A DNA stretch of 64,000 nucleotides from the NCBI RefSeq assembly GCF_000344685.1, contig NW_006920417.1, forward strand, positions 1,538,836 to 1,602,835. Direction: 5' to 3'. Source of the DNA: Gloeophyllum trabeum ATCC 11539. Taxonomy: Eukaryota; Basidiomycota; Agaricomycetes; Gloeophyllales; Gloeophyllaceae. Both the position numbers and the translations under genes were made by a program. How positions within the stretch are numbered: the first letter of the stretch is position 1; the number at the start of each line of letters is the position of its first letter. The notes under the pieces were generated by a model, which saw only the letters and a list, made by a program, of their open reading frames with translations, searched no databases and was not told the DNA's origin. Positions 1-10,646 of this stretch are shown here, one piece after another.

Positions 1-148
1 GACGCAACCTTCCAAATTATATGCTGGAACTTCCCAGCCTTCGTTGGTACCACAAGACCTCGGCGGTACCCCGTCGGGCTGATTCATCTGCAATGAAAGA
101 ACAGTACTTCCCGCGTTCCCCTCGCTGCGTTTGAACTCGACCCCAGCC

Positions 149-1139
149 ATGGCCACCCACAAACTACTCACTGCGCTGAAGTCGTCCACCCCCGCTCTCG
201 GAGCCTGGCTGACACTTCCCGGCGCGATCTACGCTCGGACTGTCGCACAAGCATCCCCTCACCTGTCTTGGCTGGTGATCGACTGTGAGCATGGGCTGAT
301 CTCCCTGAACCCCGGGGCGGCGGAGACAATCTCAGCAATCGAAGGCTCGGGACCTAACCCTCCTTCGTCGATCATCAGGATCCCCGCGACAGGAATCAGC
401 GGCGCTGATACCGGGCTGGGCTGGCAGATCAAGTACGCCTTGGACGCTGGTGCAAGGGGCATTATGGTTCCCATGGTCGGGTCGGCTGCGAGAGCGAAAG
501 AGATAGTTGCTGAGGCGCGATTCCCGCCCGTGGGCAGACGTGGTTTCGGAAGTCCATACACCCATGGCATTTGGAATCTCAGCGCGGGGGATTATTTGGG
601 ATCTGCGAACAACAGCGTCCAAGTGTGGTGCCAGATAGAGTCCCAGGAGGGGATGCAGAACCTCGAGGAAATCGCAGCGGTGGATGGCATAGGTACGTAA
701 CGAATACGTTGTGCTCCGTGTTAGGAGAACCTGGAGTTGTGCTTATGCTTTGGGATTAGATGCATTGTTCATTGGGCCTTACGACCTCTCTATATCCCAT
801 GGACTGCCTCCTCCTTCTCCGGACCCTCATCCGGAGGCTGAGAAGTTGATTCAGAGGATAAAAGAGGTAGCGCACAAAGCGGGAAAGAGATGGTAGGCAG
901 TTCTATACCTTTCGGCTAGCATGCGAGCTCAACACATGTCAACCGTAGTGTCATGTTCTGCACTAACGGCGAGCAGGCCGCTAAACGGGCAAAGGAAGGA
1001 TTCGACATGGTGAGAGACCTTTGGCTAGCTTACGGGATAGAACTAACCATGCCTTTCTCGGAAGATTAATGTTATTATCGACGCTAACGCCTTGGCCAAT
1101 GGTATAGGAAGCCATCTTGCAACTGCTGCGGGCCAGTGA
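149..1139 (+). CDS. HpcH/HpaI-family aldolase (2-oxo-3-deoxy acid aldolase type)
   Basis: Four exons (149-692, 760-892, 949-1009, 1065-1139) give 270 residues. The family performs metal-dependent retro-aldol cleavage of 2-oxo acids, releasing pyruvate and an aldehyde. Seen in the protein: GAWLTLPG followed by WLVIDCEHG near the N terminus, ALDAGARGIMVPMV in the middle, and CQIESQEGM with the metal-ligand Glu, then ALFIGPYDLS. These are the core blocks of the class II HpcH/HpaI fold. The ATG at 149 sits in a gccATGG context and is preferred over the in-frame TTG at 131. All three introns have GT-AG ends and keep the frame to the TGA at 1137. The exact substrate cannot be read from sequence; rhamnonate-pathway or hydroxy-oxoheptanedioate aldolases are alternatives. 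No signal peptide, so probably cytosolic. Confidence 0.85.
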
Positions 1140-2677
1140 AGTATCTACGCAGCTTGTGGTTATAGTTTTGTACGATTAGTGGTCGCCGTAGACGATAGTA
1201 TCATGCAACGTCGCCTGTTTCTCGGAGTAAGTGGCCGAGAGAAAGGCGAAGCTCATGCACACACCTTGACGTGTAAAGGTATCCCGCTGCTCGGCTACTC
1301 AGTAAAATTCCAGGAGACGTCCTTGAAGTCCAACGTTAAAGGTGAAGTTCGGGTATACGCCTGTATACGCCACAACTTCCTTCTCACCTCCCCGCCACAA
1401 CGATGTCTGCGCATAACCGCATTTTGCCCTGGAACTTCCACTCAGGGGACTGGTTTGTCTGACGAAATTAACGCATGATTTCTCACGACTGAGCGTCTCA
1501 AAGCTTACTATACGATGGAAATCGATGCAACCTCGTTGGTGACCTCCGAACTACTCAATCACCATTGAACTGTCTAATAATGGGTCTATAGTACAAGGAG
1601 CTCAGTGGCAATCACGCCGGTGCCTTTCGTCCTTGAGTATGTCAGGGAGATATCATATATATACGAACCAGGGAACAATCGCCGACGTGGTAAGTTACCG
1701 GTGATATATGCTATCTGGCCGAATCTGACAGCAATCAATCCCTCCTTCTATTTGCCGTCATGCTGTACAATCGATAGTACATGAGATGAGGATGGCGGCC
1801 TCGAACTTTCGAACCACCCCGCCACTTTTGCCAATTGGATGCCTTCGATCGCCCTTGAAACGCGAAGATGCAGGCAGTCTCGGGACAGGACGCATTTCCA
1901 GCGACGCTATGGACAAGTATAGATAAACATAAAGGCTCTCGGCCCGTATCCACCAGAAAGCACTGAGCCGATGTTAAGTCGGAAAGCTAGTGTAATGTGC
2001 TGAAATGTTGTGCGGTATGTTGGATTCTGCTCCATCACACTTATTGCCCTCTAACGCCCGTGAACCTCAAAGGACAGTTACAGAAATAAGGAACATAGCA
2101 TGTACCAGGTAAACCGCAGCGCCAACATAGTTTAGTATCGTCACTCCCGTGACCGAGGCATATTACATCCGCCAGGGTTTGTGGGCGCCAGTGGTACCTG
2201 GATCTAGGTCTCTTCGGACCTCCTTTGCCGCACTTTCCTCCAAATCCCATGGCATCTCCGAAGCATGGCCTACGGTTTCAATTGGCTCAATGACATTGGA
2301 GCTATCCTTGTTCTCCGGGACTGTGCCTCATGTCCGACAGGAGTCAGTGGCAGAGATGCTGTGGTGGGACAGCAGTGCTGTGCTTCTCATAGAAGATATA
2401 GCATCCTGGGGAGCGCTCCCAACAACGTTTCATTACCCCCTCTGGTGAGATTATCTACTATCGCTTGCCCCAGACCCAGTCTCGCTGCTCCGCCTTCACT
2501 AGAGAGGTTCACCCTTACCTCTTTCTGTGAAGCGTGGACGATATCAATCAAGTGACTGGCGAAGCCGTACGAAGCGTTCGAAAATATCATCCATCCCGCA
2601 GACTCTTCACATATTACTTTGCCTTAGTTTTGGGCGTCCTCAGGTGTCACCGATCGAACAGGTTCATTTGACTTCCA
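1140..2677. other. gene-poor stretch, possible missed 5' exons of the next gene
   Basis: No family-recognisable coding sequence was found in these 1.5 kb. Open frames at 2149-2448 and 2265-2555 end in, or overlap, GT-AG-like sites close to the following gene and might hold its first exons. I could not build a consistent chain, so none is called. Confidence 0.4.
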
Positions 2678-4667
2678 TGAACGTCCTTCGCGACGATGAG
2701 CGGTTCCTGGAGATCCAGTCGTTCGAAGGAGGTCATTCGTGTGCACGCATGAGATTTATCTTCAACGTGGTGTACGCGTGCTGTTCATATAACATGCGTC
2801 CCGTGGTGCCTCTTTGGCTATCGTTCATCGAAGGCACGGACGACGAAGATATATGGCTTTGGAGAGACGGGGACGAGCAAGCATTGAGCGACATGGGCCT
2901 GACGGATGATGTGGCTTTTGAGCAGGAAGACTGGGAATGTGCACAAATCGCTCTGAAGAAGCGTGTGGACCGTACTCGAGGGCGTGGCTTCCGTGTCATG
3001 GATGATGAAAGCCGGCGGGTACACCAAGCACAGCACCGGCATCTTCGGTTCGCAGCGATTGCATGGCGTATCGTCAGCTCGAAGGCCTTGCGAGATCTGG
3101 ATACCGATAGGGGTCTACGGTTCAAGATCAAGTATAATCTTGGATCCCTGGTGCACACCTGGTGGAGGTCTTGCCCAGATAAGCTGCGGGCTGCGTTGCG
3201 TTCTAACCAGATGCGTCCCGTATACCGCCGGTTCTTGGAAAGCATGGATAATACCGGACACAAGTGTCATTGGGGCCGAGATAATAGCTATGGATTTGAT
3301 GGATTGGAGGAATGGATCTCATTTCTATCCTGGATGGATGATCGGCGGGATGTCGAGCCAGTCTACTTCAACCGGAATGGTTGTTCCCTGTGTAATGAAA
3401 GGTATCCCGTGTCTATTGCATACCCTTTCGACAACGAAGCAACTGACCGATCGAAATCCCTTTCAGATTCTCTCATCCCAGGTCTGAAATGGACCCCTTC
3501 CTCCACAAAGACGAGCAGCTGCACGTGCAGCAGTGGCAGGTGCTAGCCGCTCTTATGATGTCAGAATTGTCAAGAGAAGAATACCTTCCGGAAGAATTCG
3601 CATCGATGATGAAAAATATCTATTCCCGCATCTACGACAAGCTTCAAGCTCCTCTTGTCCTTTATATCGAAGATCAGTTATGGCAATACGTGGCTCAAGA
3701 TCCGCCTGACAGCCGGTACTTCTGGTGGATTAACGCATATCCTGCTGAATGGCGCGAAGCACTGGCGAGGCTGACGCCAGAAGATTGGCAAGCGGCTCAT
3801 GCAGCGCATGCATTGCTGGGCTTGTCCGATAGCGATAAGGTGGGGGGACGGGTTGCACCACTGCATGAGGGCGAAGTCGATCTTCGCACTCTCCTCGGTA
3901 CTGCCCTCTGGCTTCTGCACGACAGCCCGGCGCGTTCCTATGTCTCTCAATGGGATGACTGGGTAGAGTCTTGTTACAGACTCAAGCCATTATGGACGAG
4001 ACTACCTCCCTGCTCTTGCGTTTCCGGGATTAGTGCGTTCTGCCGTTATCTGGAACGCACGGGTCACACATGCTATACTCACCATGGCGAGGATCTCGTC
4101 GAGCTGTATGCCTCCAGCCAGTCTCTCCTTTACGGGGAGGCCATGATCAAGCTGGAGCCACTGCAAGCACGGGACCATTACGATCCGGTCTTCTTGAACT
4201 GTGCAGCTTGCTTGGCGCACTATTATGCGACATCATCCCCTTCGATACCCTTGACGGAACTCTTCCCTGGTAAAAGCGGTCATAATCTTCCTCCAGCCCG
4301 TGCGGAGCCCAGCCCAGAGGAATTAAAATGGTATTCATCACTCATCAGGGTGCCGAAACCAAGCCCAGTGGATGCCGATCGTGAGCCATGGCGCGCGAAC
4401 GTGGGAGACTTTTTTGAATGTTTGCTGAGATGTCGACCGAAATTCTATCGGGTAAATCTTCTTTCTTCATCCAACGCTACCAATTACTTATCGCAATCAC
4501 CGATAGAACTCTTTATTGATTGTTGTTAATTTTCTTCCGACTATATGGCCCCGTCGGCTGAGCTGGCCAAACATCTCAAATATCAGACGGTAAGCTTTCA
4601 ACCCAAGATATGGTGTTTGCATCAATATAATGTAGTCACCGCCCTGGCTTTACAGCTCGTTGACTAG
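2678..4667 (+). CDS. hypothetical protein upstream of the protein kinase
   Basis: Family not recognised. Exon 2678-3401 joins 3467-4451 through a 65 bp GT-AG intron: ...CSLCNER then FSHPRSEMDPFL. This gives more than 550 residues that are acidic and rich in Trp, Tyr and Cys, with cysteine-containing stretches such as CSLCNER and FLNCAACLAHYY. The 5' end is uncertain: 2678 is the first in-frame ATG of a longer open frame. The 3' end is also uncertain. From the donor at 4452, an acceptor after GGCTGAG near 4570 reads LAKHLKYQT. After the next intron this ends LVD-stop at 4667. An acceptor at 4510 instead would splice in frame into the kinase gene downstream, so the two may be one long protein. 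No membrane segment or signal peptide is apparent. Confidence 0.5.
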
Positions 4668-4716
4668 ACTCCGGGATAAATTGGAGAATCTTGATAGGCT
4701 CAATATAATCAAGGCT

Positions 4717-6729
4717 ATGGCTTGCAGCGGTCAATTCTGGGCTGAGATATCACGGGTGAGGTTGCAACACTCGTATAGCAGCGCCATAATTAACTGTAGC
4801 CTGTCTTTCTGCTAGTGCTGGGAGAGCATGAACATGGAGTGCGGCGAACTGCCTCCCAACTTAGAGGCCACTGAAGCATACCAGAAAGACCAGGCAGAAA
4901 TCTCCAAGCAGTTGGAGAGTATTCTTGAGGCCCATACGTCGCCATTTCTCGAGCTCCCCGACAAACTTACTCTGGACGTGATAGATATCTTGCATCGCTA
5001 TGTTAGATCTACCTTCCCTTCATCCGTTTTTGCCTGTTTGCTAACATCTCCAGCAGATTGAACGAACCAAGACAGAGAGAGGCAGGGCGTTCGATATGTG
5101 GCTCAGTGGGTCAGAGTCCCTACCTACGTACAAAAACCCGTATGCGTGGGCACAGCGACTCTTGGTGAAGCTATGCGCGAAAGTCGGGGACGTCCCCCAT
5201 ACCTGCTACGTTCAAGCTGTGCAAGACTGCGCTCATGAGACGCCGGAGGAATCGGGGGGCTCTGCTGACATCATACGAGGACGTGTAGATGGAAAGCTAG
5301 TCGCTTTGAAACGATGGCGACTGTACTCTGACCGGATGTCAGAACGCCAGAAAGCCAACTTGAAGGTCAGCTGCTTCATGGACACTTCTGTTCTTGGTTT
5401 ATCAATTTGAACGCGCCCGCTCAGCAACTTTGCCGTGAGGCTATCATCTGGCAATATTTGGCACATCAGAATATTTTACCGTTCCTGGGTGTGGAATGCG
5501 ACTTGTATCCGAACCAGTGGTGCTTAGTATCTCTCTGGATGGACAACAAGGACATTGTCAGGTATCTGCGGGGACGTCAGCCGCCAGCGGACATCCATGT
5601 TGTCAACTACCTGGTCTGTCGCGTTTTCCCCTTAGGACATCCCTTTCAGAATGCTGACAACTGAATAAATGAATCAGCTTTATGAAGTCGCTCAGGGTTT
5701 AGCTTACCTACACTGGGAAAATCTCGTACACGGAGACTTGAAAGGGGTTCGACTTCCCTTGCTAAGCTGCGGTATACCCGATGTCTTACACGCCCCTGCA
5801 GATGAATATCCTGATCGACGAACATCACCACGTCCGTCTCGCGGACTTCGGCCTTTCCACTTTCGCTGAAACCACGCGCGGTGCTAACGCAACCACCTCG
5901 AGTGGTCCCCGCGGAAGTATGCCGTTTATGGCGCCGGAACTCCACAACCCCACTAAATTTGGCTTTGACCACTTTCAACGTACTCGGAGCACGGACATCT
6001 ACGCATTTGGATGCGTTTGCTACGAGGTGGGATCACTCCTTTCTTCGAATTCACTTCTGGCTGTTGACCTTTCCATTATGCGTCTCAGATCTACACAGGC
6101 TATTCTCCCTGGTACAAGGAGCTTGGCAACAACGAAGGCGCCATCATCAACGCTGTCATGAACGGCATGCAGCCGTCCAGGCCCTCTCCAGATGAATGCT
6201 CGGGCAAGCGGATTGACGATGAGTTGTGGAAGTTGATGCAGCGCTGCTGGGCTCCCTACTATGACAGACCGGACATAAGGACTATCGCTCACATCTTTGC
6301 CAGAAAGCAGCAGCCGATGGTGCGTAGTTTACTCCTGTAAATTTGTCAGTGCACTAATTGTTCGATATCTAGATGAATGCTGTCAATAGCGAGATCTTGG
6401 CTATGCTAGGTACGAGCGCCTGGTCGTGGTTACATTGACATCTCAGGCTGAGGACCTCTGCAACAGGCGCGATCGGTGTTGACTGGCGTACGGGCTACTC
6501 AAGCGCACTGTACGATCTATTGAACGACCAGGGTCACGAAGTCATTGGATGGCCTGACGACCCAGTGCTGCCCAAGCTTGAAAAGATCATCGTCGGCCCG
6601 CAAGGTTGCGTTGGGTTAAAACGAAAAGAAGCTTACGCACTTTATAAAGGTCTAATATGCGAGGACCACCGTGGCATACGGTTCGTGCGTCGTCGCGAGT
6701 CCCGGTTCAGGACGACTGGATATCGTTAG
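4717..6729 (+). CDS. TKL-type protein kinase, agaricomycete expanded family
   Basis: Exons include 4816-5001, 5057-5365, 5425-5613, 5678-5746, 5802-6026, 6089-6319, 6373-6409 and 6467-6729. Kinase landmarks are present in order: glycine-rich region GGSADIIRG, VALKRW with the ATP-binding Lys, LCREAIIWQYLAHQNILPFL (C helix to beta4), VHGDLKG followed by MNILID (catalytic Asp and Asn), ADFGLS, MPFMAPE, DIYAFGCVCYE, and a C-terminal LMQRCW with the usual kinase Arg. Lys, HxD, DFG and APE are all kept, so it is probably active. The HRD Arg is replaced by Gly (HGD), a non-RD kinase. The N-terminal helical part (ISRCWESMNMECGEL to LDVIDILH) precedes the domain. The start is uncertain; coding-like sequence (SLTRLRDKLENLDRLN) continues upstream to 4656. 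Role probably signalling; substrate unknown. Confidence 0.8.
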
Positions 6730-6993
6730 TTATACTTCATTTATTCCTCAGCCCATGGACCTTCATTGCATCATGCATCCATAATTATGCCCGAAAGTCA
6801 TCAGTCTATTGTCTTATGTCCACTTCCTACATTATGCGTCCATTGCACGATATCACTGGCACCCTTTCGAAATACCCGCATTTTGGCTTCTTGATGTATG
6901 TTAGATGTATGCTGCATGTAACCAGTGTAAAACGAGGAAAGGTACGCCTGTATAATAAATACAACGATACCCTTTAGTAACCATGATAATAAA

Positions 6994-8138
6994 TTAACTC
7001 GAGATTTTCGAAGCGGCGGCTTCACCAGCTTCCCGAAAGAGCAGCAGAGCCTTCCAAGCGCTGCCAGAGTACACACTTTCCCGAGCCAACTCAACACCTT
7101 GCTTGAAATCTTGCGCCAACCCGGCCACCACGAGCAACGCCGCCGCATTCAGCAGGACGAAATCCAGCACGGGGCCCAGCTCCTTCGGCACGTTCTCTCC
7201 CGAGGTCAGCAGGAGCTTGAACGTATCCGAGTTCTCCTCCGGCGTCCCGCCGGCCACCTGCGTCAGTGGATGAGCCTGCAACCCAAAGTCGCGCGGGTGT
7301 ATCGTCTTCTCGCTGATCTGACCCTCCTTCAGCTCCCACACGAACGTCTCCCCCGCGCAGCTGATCTCGTCCAGGCCCTCCGCGCCGCACACGACCATCG
7401 CGCGCTGCACGCCGCCGTCGCGCAGGCTCTTCGCGAAGGTCGCGCCGAGCTCCTTCTCCGCTACGCCGAGCACCATGCCGCGCGGCCGCGCGGGGTTGAT
7501 GAGCGGCCCGAGGACGTTGAACATGGTGCGGAAGGGGAGGGCCTTGCGGTACGGCGCGAGGAGCGCGAGCGCGGGGTGGTAGTGCGGGGCGAGGATGAAG
7601 GTGAAGGGTACGCGGGCGATGGGCATGGGCGTCCCGGGCGTCGGCGCCGTGAACAGGCATCCGAGGGACTGCAGGAGGTCGGCGGAGCCTGAGGAAGACG
7701 TGGATGCTCGGCTGCCGTGCTGGTACACAAGTCGATATCAGATGCGCGCTTTGCTGTCATCAAATAGCTCACCTTGATTACCCGTGCACCTGCGCCTGCT
7801 GCAACGACCGCTGCGGTCGTACTCACGTTGAAGGTATTGTGGCCATCCCCTCCTGTTCCGACGATATCCACGACGAAGTCCTTATCGGCGTCCTCGACTG
7901 CGGCTTTCAGCGCCCTCTCCCTCAGCACCTCTGCTGCTGCAGCCAAGGATTCCGGTCGTCGTTCAATCCGGTGGATGTGTAGTCCACTCAAGAACGCGCC
8001 AATTTGTGCCGGGTGAACCGCATCCGGAGTGAAAATATGGTTCAGCGCGAGTTTGAGGTCCTCCGGTGTAAAGTACTCTGGAGTTTCCACCAGCCTTTTC
8101 AGCAGGGGTTTGAAAGACTCTGGCGTGTGTTCAGCCAT
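6994..8138 (-). CDS. TRP4: anthranilate phosphoribosyltransferase
   Basis: Two exons, 8138-7773 and 7719-6994, separated by a 53 bp GT-AG intron, give 363 residues. This is the second step of tryptophan synthesis, joining anthranilate with PRPP to give phosphoribosyl-anthranilate. The PRPP-binding GTGGDGHNTFNVST lies at about residues 94-107. It is followed across the intron by HGSRASTSSSGSADLL and later by LPFRTMFNVLGPLINPA, the diagnostic family blocks. The ATG at 8138 (MAEHTPESF) is used because the longer open frame to 8201 begins with TTG. Length fits fungal enzymes. The usual HGNR motif reads HGSR here, a conservative change at a position near the anthranilate pocket. The gene is divergent from the heme gene at 8871. 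Confidence 0.95.
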
Positions 8139-8870
8139 ATGGTAGACTTGACAGTTTGAGCGAGGATAAGGTGAAAGATGACTCGGACGCGGGCAGCGCA
8201 AGATATATTCGAGGCAGCATCATTCCGGCGTCTCAGGATTCCACCAAAGTTGGGATATCAGCGCTATACCGCCTCACTTGAATAAGGTCCTGTGTTCGGT
8301 GGCAGTCCTGCCAACACCGAGCAAGAGAGATGATGAGGAAGGTCAGGAGGTGTTTCCGATTTAATTTTTCCATTTGTTGCGATAACCATTATTGAACAGA
8401 ATTAGCGAAAACGAACATATTCTAGAGTAAGTACCGAGTACATAGCCCTAGGCTAATCCTAGAACTGAACGCGGCCAACATACCTGAACCAGAGGTGCAT
8501 CCTTCGCTCCCTGACAAGGAAGTGGTCATCGGAATGAAGAACCACGAAACCGACTTCCAACCGACCAGTAACAACATAACAGGCAATACCAGTATTTTTC
8601 TATCCCTCGTCGTAATTGGTAGATAATCAAAATTGGCTCCTCTTGCCTTGCTCTTGCCCCTCTTCCTCAACGTGTATCGTCCACCGTTTATGCGTTCTAG
8701 CCGGGCACAACTGACAGTGGGTGCGGTCTAACGCCTGCTGGACCTGGCCTTTGACGAAACGTACGATGCGCACGATTGCTCCTCCGAAACGTAGGCCGGG
8801 ACAGGCCGAGATCGCAAGTGTACGGATATAAATCCAGCAAGTAGGGCGCGAGCACCCTTTATCTGCCGCC
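8139..8870. promoter_or_regulatory. shared 5' region between TRP4 (minus) and HEM13 (plus)
   Basis: This 732 bp divergent intergenic region must hold both promoters. An open frame on the minus strand (8422-8670) shows no family features and is treated as non-coding. A TATA-like element lies close to the HEM13 start. Confidence 0.5.
8827..8833 (+). promoter_or_regulatory. TATA-like box of HEM13
   Basis: TATAAAT, 37 bp before the coproporphyrinogen oxidase ATG at 8871. The short spacing implies a very short 5' leader or a transcription start between the two. Inferred from sequence only. Confidence 0.4.
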
Positions 8871-9926
8871 ATGTCCTCCTCGTCGTCCAAGCCGATGCGC
8901 ACGCAAGTCGAAGAATATATCGTATCGTTGCAGGAGCAAATCGTGACTGCGCTCGAGAGACTCGATCCGAAGGCGCCGGCGTTCAAGCGGGACTCATGGA
9001 CGCGCGCGCAGGGAGGGCTCGGGCAGTCTTGCGTTTTCCAGGTGCCCTCGGACGACAGCACGAAACACGATACGGTGCTCGAAAAGGCGGGAGTGAACAT
9101 CTCCATCGTTCATGGCAAACTCCCACCAGCGGCGGTAAAGCAGATGAAGGCGGACCACTCGTCCCTTCCATACAACCCGGACTCGCAAGAGTCGATCCCC
9201 TTCCTTGCGACCGGCCTCAGCCTCGTGATTCACCCACGCAACCCGAACGCGCCCACTTGCCACGCCAACTACCGCTACTTTGAAGTCACCGAGCCCCTAG
9301 TCGAGGGCGCAGACCCGAACGAGCAGCCCAAGGTTCTCGCCTGGTGGTTTGGGGGCGGCAGCGACCTCACGCCATCGTACCTGTTCGAGGAGGACGCGGT
9401 GCACTTCCACTCCACGCTCAAGACCGCGTGCGACAAGCACAGCACGATATTTTACCCCACGTTCAAGAAGTGGTGCGACGAGTACTTCTACATCCCCCAC
9501 CGGCAGGAGGCGCGCGGCGTCGGCGGGCTCTTCTTCGACGACCTTAGTGACGCGGCTCACGCGCGCCTCCCGGACGACGCCCCGCGCCCGCGCACCGCAG
9601 ATGAGATCTTTGCGTTCGTCCGGTCGCTCGGGGACGCGTTCGTGCCGTCGTACATCCCCATCCTCGAGCGGCGCATATCGATGCCGTACACACCCTACCA
9701 GCGCCGGTGGCAGCTCGTGCGGAGGGGACGCTACGTCGAGTTCAATCTTATCTATGACCGAGGCACAAAGTTCGGCCTCATGACTCCTGGAGCGCGGGTT
9801 GAGAGCATCTTGATGACGCTGCCGGAGACGGTCAGGTGGGAGTATCAGTGTGATATGGGCGGAGAGGGGACGGAGGAGGGGCGCTTGGTGGAGGTCCTGC
9901 AAAAGCCGAGGGAATGGGTGCAATAG
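8871..9926 (+). CDS. HEM13: oxygen-dependent coproporphyrinogen III oxidase
   Basis: Single-exon gene of 351 residues. It converts coproporphyrinogen III to protoporphyrinogen IX by oxidative decarboxylation of two propionates in heme synthesis. Clear family blocks: GLSLVIHPRNPNAPTCHANY (about 115-134), WWFGGGSDLTPSYLFEED (158-175), the signature KKWCDEYFYIPHRQEARGVG at 199-218 followed by GLFFDDL, and QRRWQLVRRGRYVEFNLIYD near the C terminus, then RGTKFGL. There is no N-terminal presequence, matching the cytosolic fungal enzyme. It is one of the few intronless genes in the window. Its coding region is very GC-rich in third positions, which produces long false open frames on the other five frames. 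The ATG at 8871 is the natural start; the next in-frame Met is residue 9. Confidence 0.97.
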   Translation: MSSSSSKPMRTQVEEYIVSLQEQIVTALERLDPKAPAFKRDSWTRAQGGLGQSCVFQVPSDDSTKHDTVLEKAGVNISIVHGKLPPAAVKQMKADHSSLPYNPDSQESIPFLATGLSLVIHPRNPNAPTCHANYRYFEVTEPLVEGADPNEQPKVLAWWFGGGSDLTPSYLFEEDAVHFHSTLKTACDKHSTIFYPTFKKWCDEYFYIPHRQEARGVGGLFFDDLSDAAHARLPDDAPRPRTADEIFAFVRSLGDAFVPSYIPILERRISMPYTPYQRRWQLVRRGRYVEFNLIYDRGTKFGLMTPGARVESILMTLPETVRWEYQCDMGGEGTEEGRLVEVLQKPREWVQ

Positions 9927-10096
9927 AGCAATGAAAGGGTGTAGCTTTGAGGGGGAGCGGAGGAGGGTCAGGACGAAAGAAGGAAAGAAGGAAAAGGTCA
10001 CGGTCTGTAATACTATCAACGGTGTGTACGCATCGTAATCGGGAATGTTTCATTTTCGCTGGAAGGCGAGATCTTATATTTATCGCATCACTCATA

Positions 10097-10216
10097 ATGC
10101 CATCGCCCGTCATGGGCAACAATCTTCCTGTCGCTCTCCAGAATGACTTCGGGATGCTTTTCTGGCTCGTTTCGCAATTCATCGTGAGTGCTATTGGCGA
10201 TACCCCATCCTCCTAG
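10097..10216 (+). CDS. possible small membrane-type peptide or first exon
   Basis: A 39-codon open frame begins with MPSPVMGNNLPVALQNDFGM, followed by LFWLVSQFI, a hydrophobic run. A good donor (gtgagt) follows FI at about 10184, so this may be the first exon of a spliced small gene. No continuation could be proven and no family is recognised. It could be chance. Confidence 0.2.
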   Translation: MPSPVMGNNLPVALQNDFGMLFWLVSQFIVSAIGDTPSS

Positions 10217-10646
10217 CGTTGTTTCCGCTTACTCGTTCCGCATGACACCCGCTGTGTCATTTTCATAGGTACGAGGTTGCTTTTGTACTTGCACTAATAA
10301 TACTACATACAGTGACTCGTCTCTGGGTCCGATCTTCAGGAACTGGACGGCTACACGGGGATGATAGGGTATGCATCTTCGTTCATTCCCATGTGGCCAA
10401 TATCACTTTACGAGTGTCTATCTTGAGAACAAGCTGCCGAGAGCACGCCGTGGGTACCTCCCTCCCTAAAGCTACGCACCCAGAAGCTTATTGCCCTTCT
10501 ATCTCCGCTCCAGCCATCTATACCTACTCACCTTCCTACCCGAGAATGAAAACTCTTTCCTATGAATAGCCTCAGCAAGAGCACCGCTCGCTATCCATAT
10601 CTCCTGCATTCGTCCCCTCAAGGTGTCTACCTAACTTACCCTTAGT

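Noticed and set aside
1179..1478. 99-codon plus-strand open frame after the aldolase
   Set aside because: Starts at a non-ATG codon, no family features, no exon partners.
2149..2448. Open frame just upstream of the unassigned gene
   Set aside because: Could be a first exon, but no consistent splice path to 2678 was found and the composition is not convincing.
7099..7692. 197-codon plus-strand open frame inside TRP4
   Set aside because: Arg/Ala/Glu-rich shadow of the third-position GC bias of TRP4 exon 2; no family features.
9297..10019. 240-codon open frame on the minus strand opposite HEM13
   Set aside because: A shadow of the GC-rich HEM13 coding strand; no domain and runs antisense to a certain gene.
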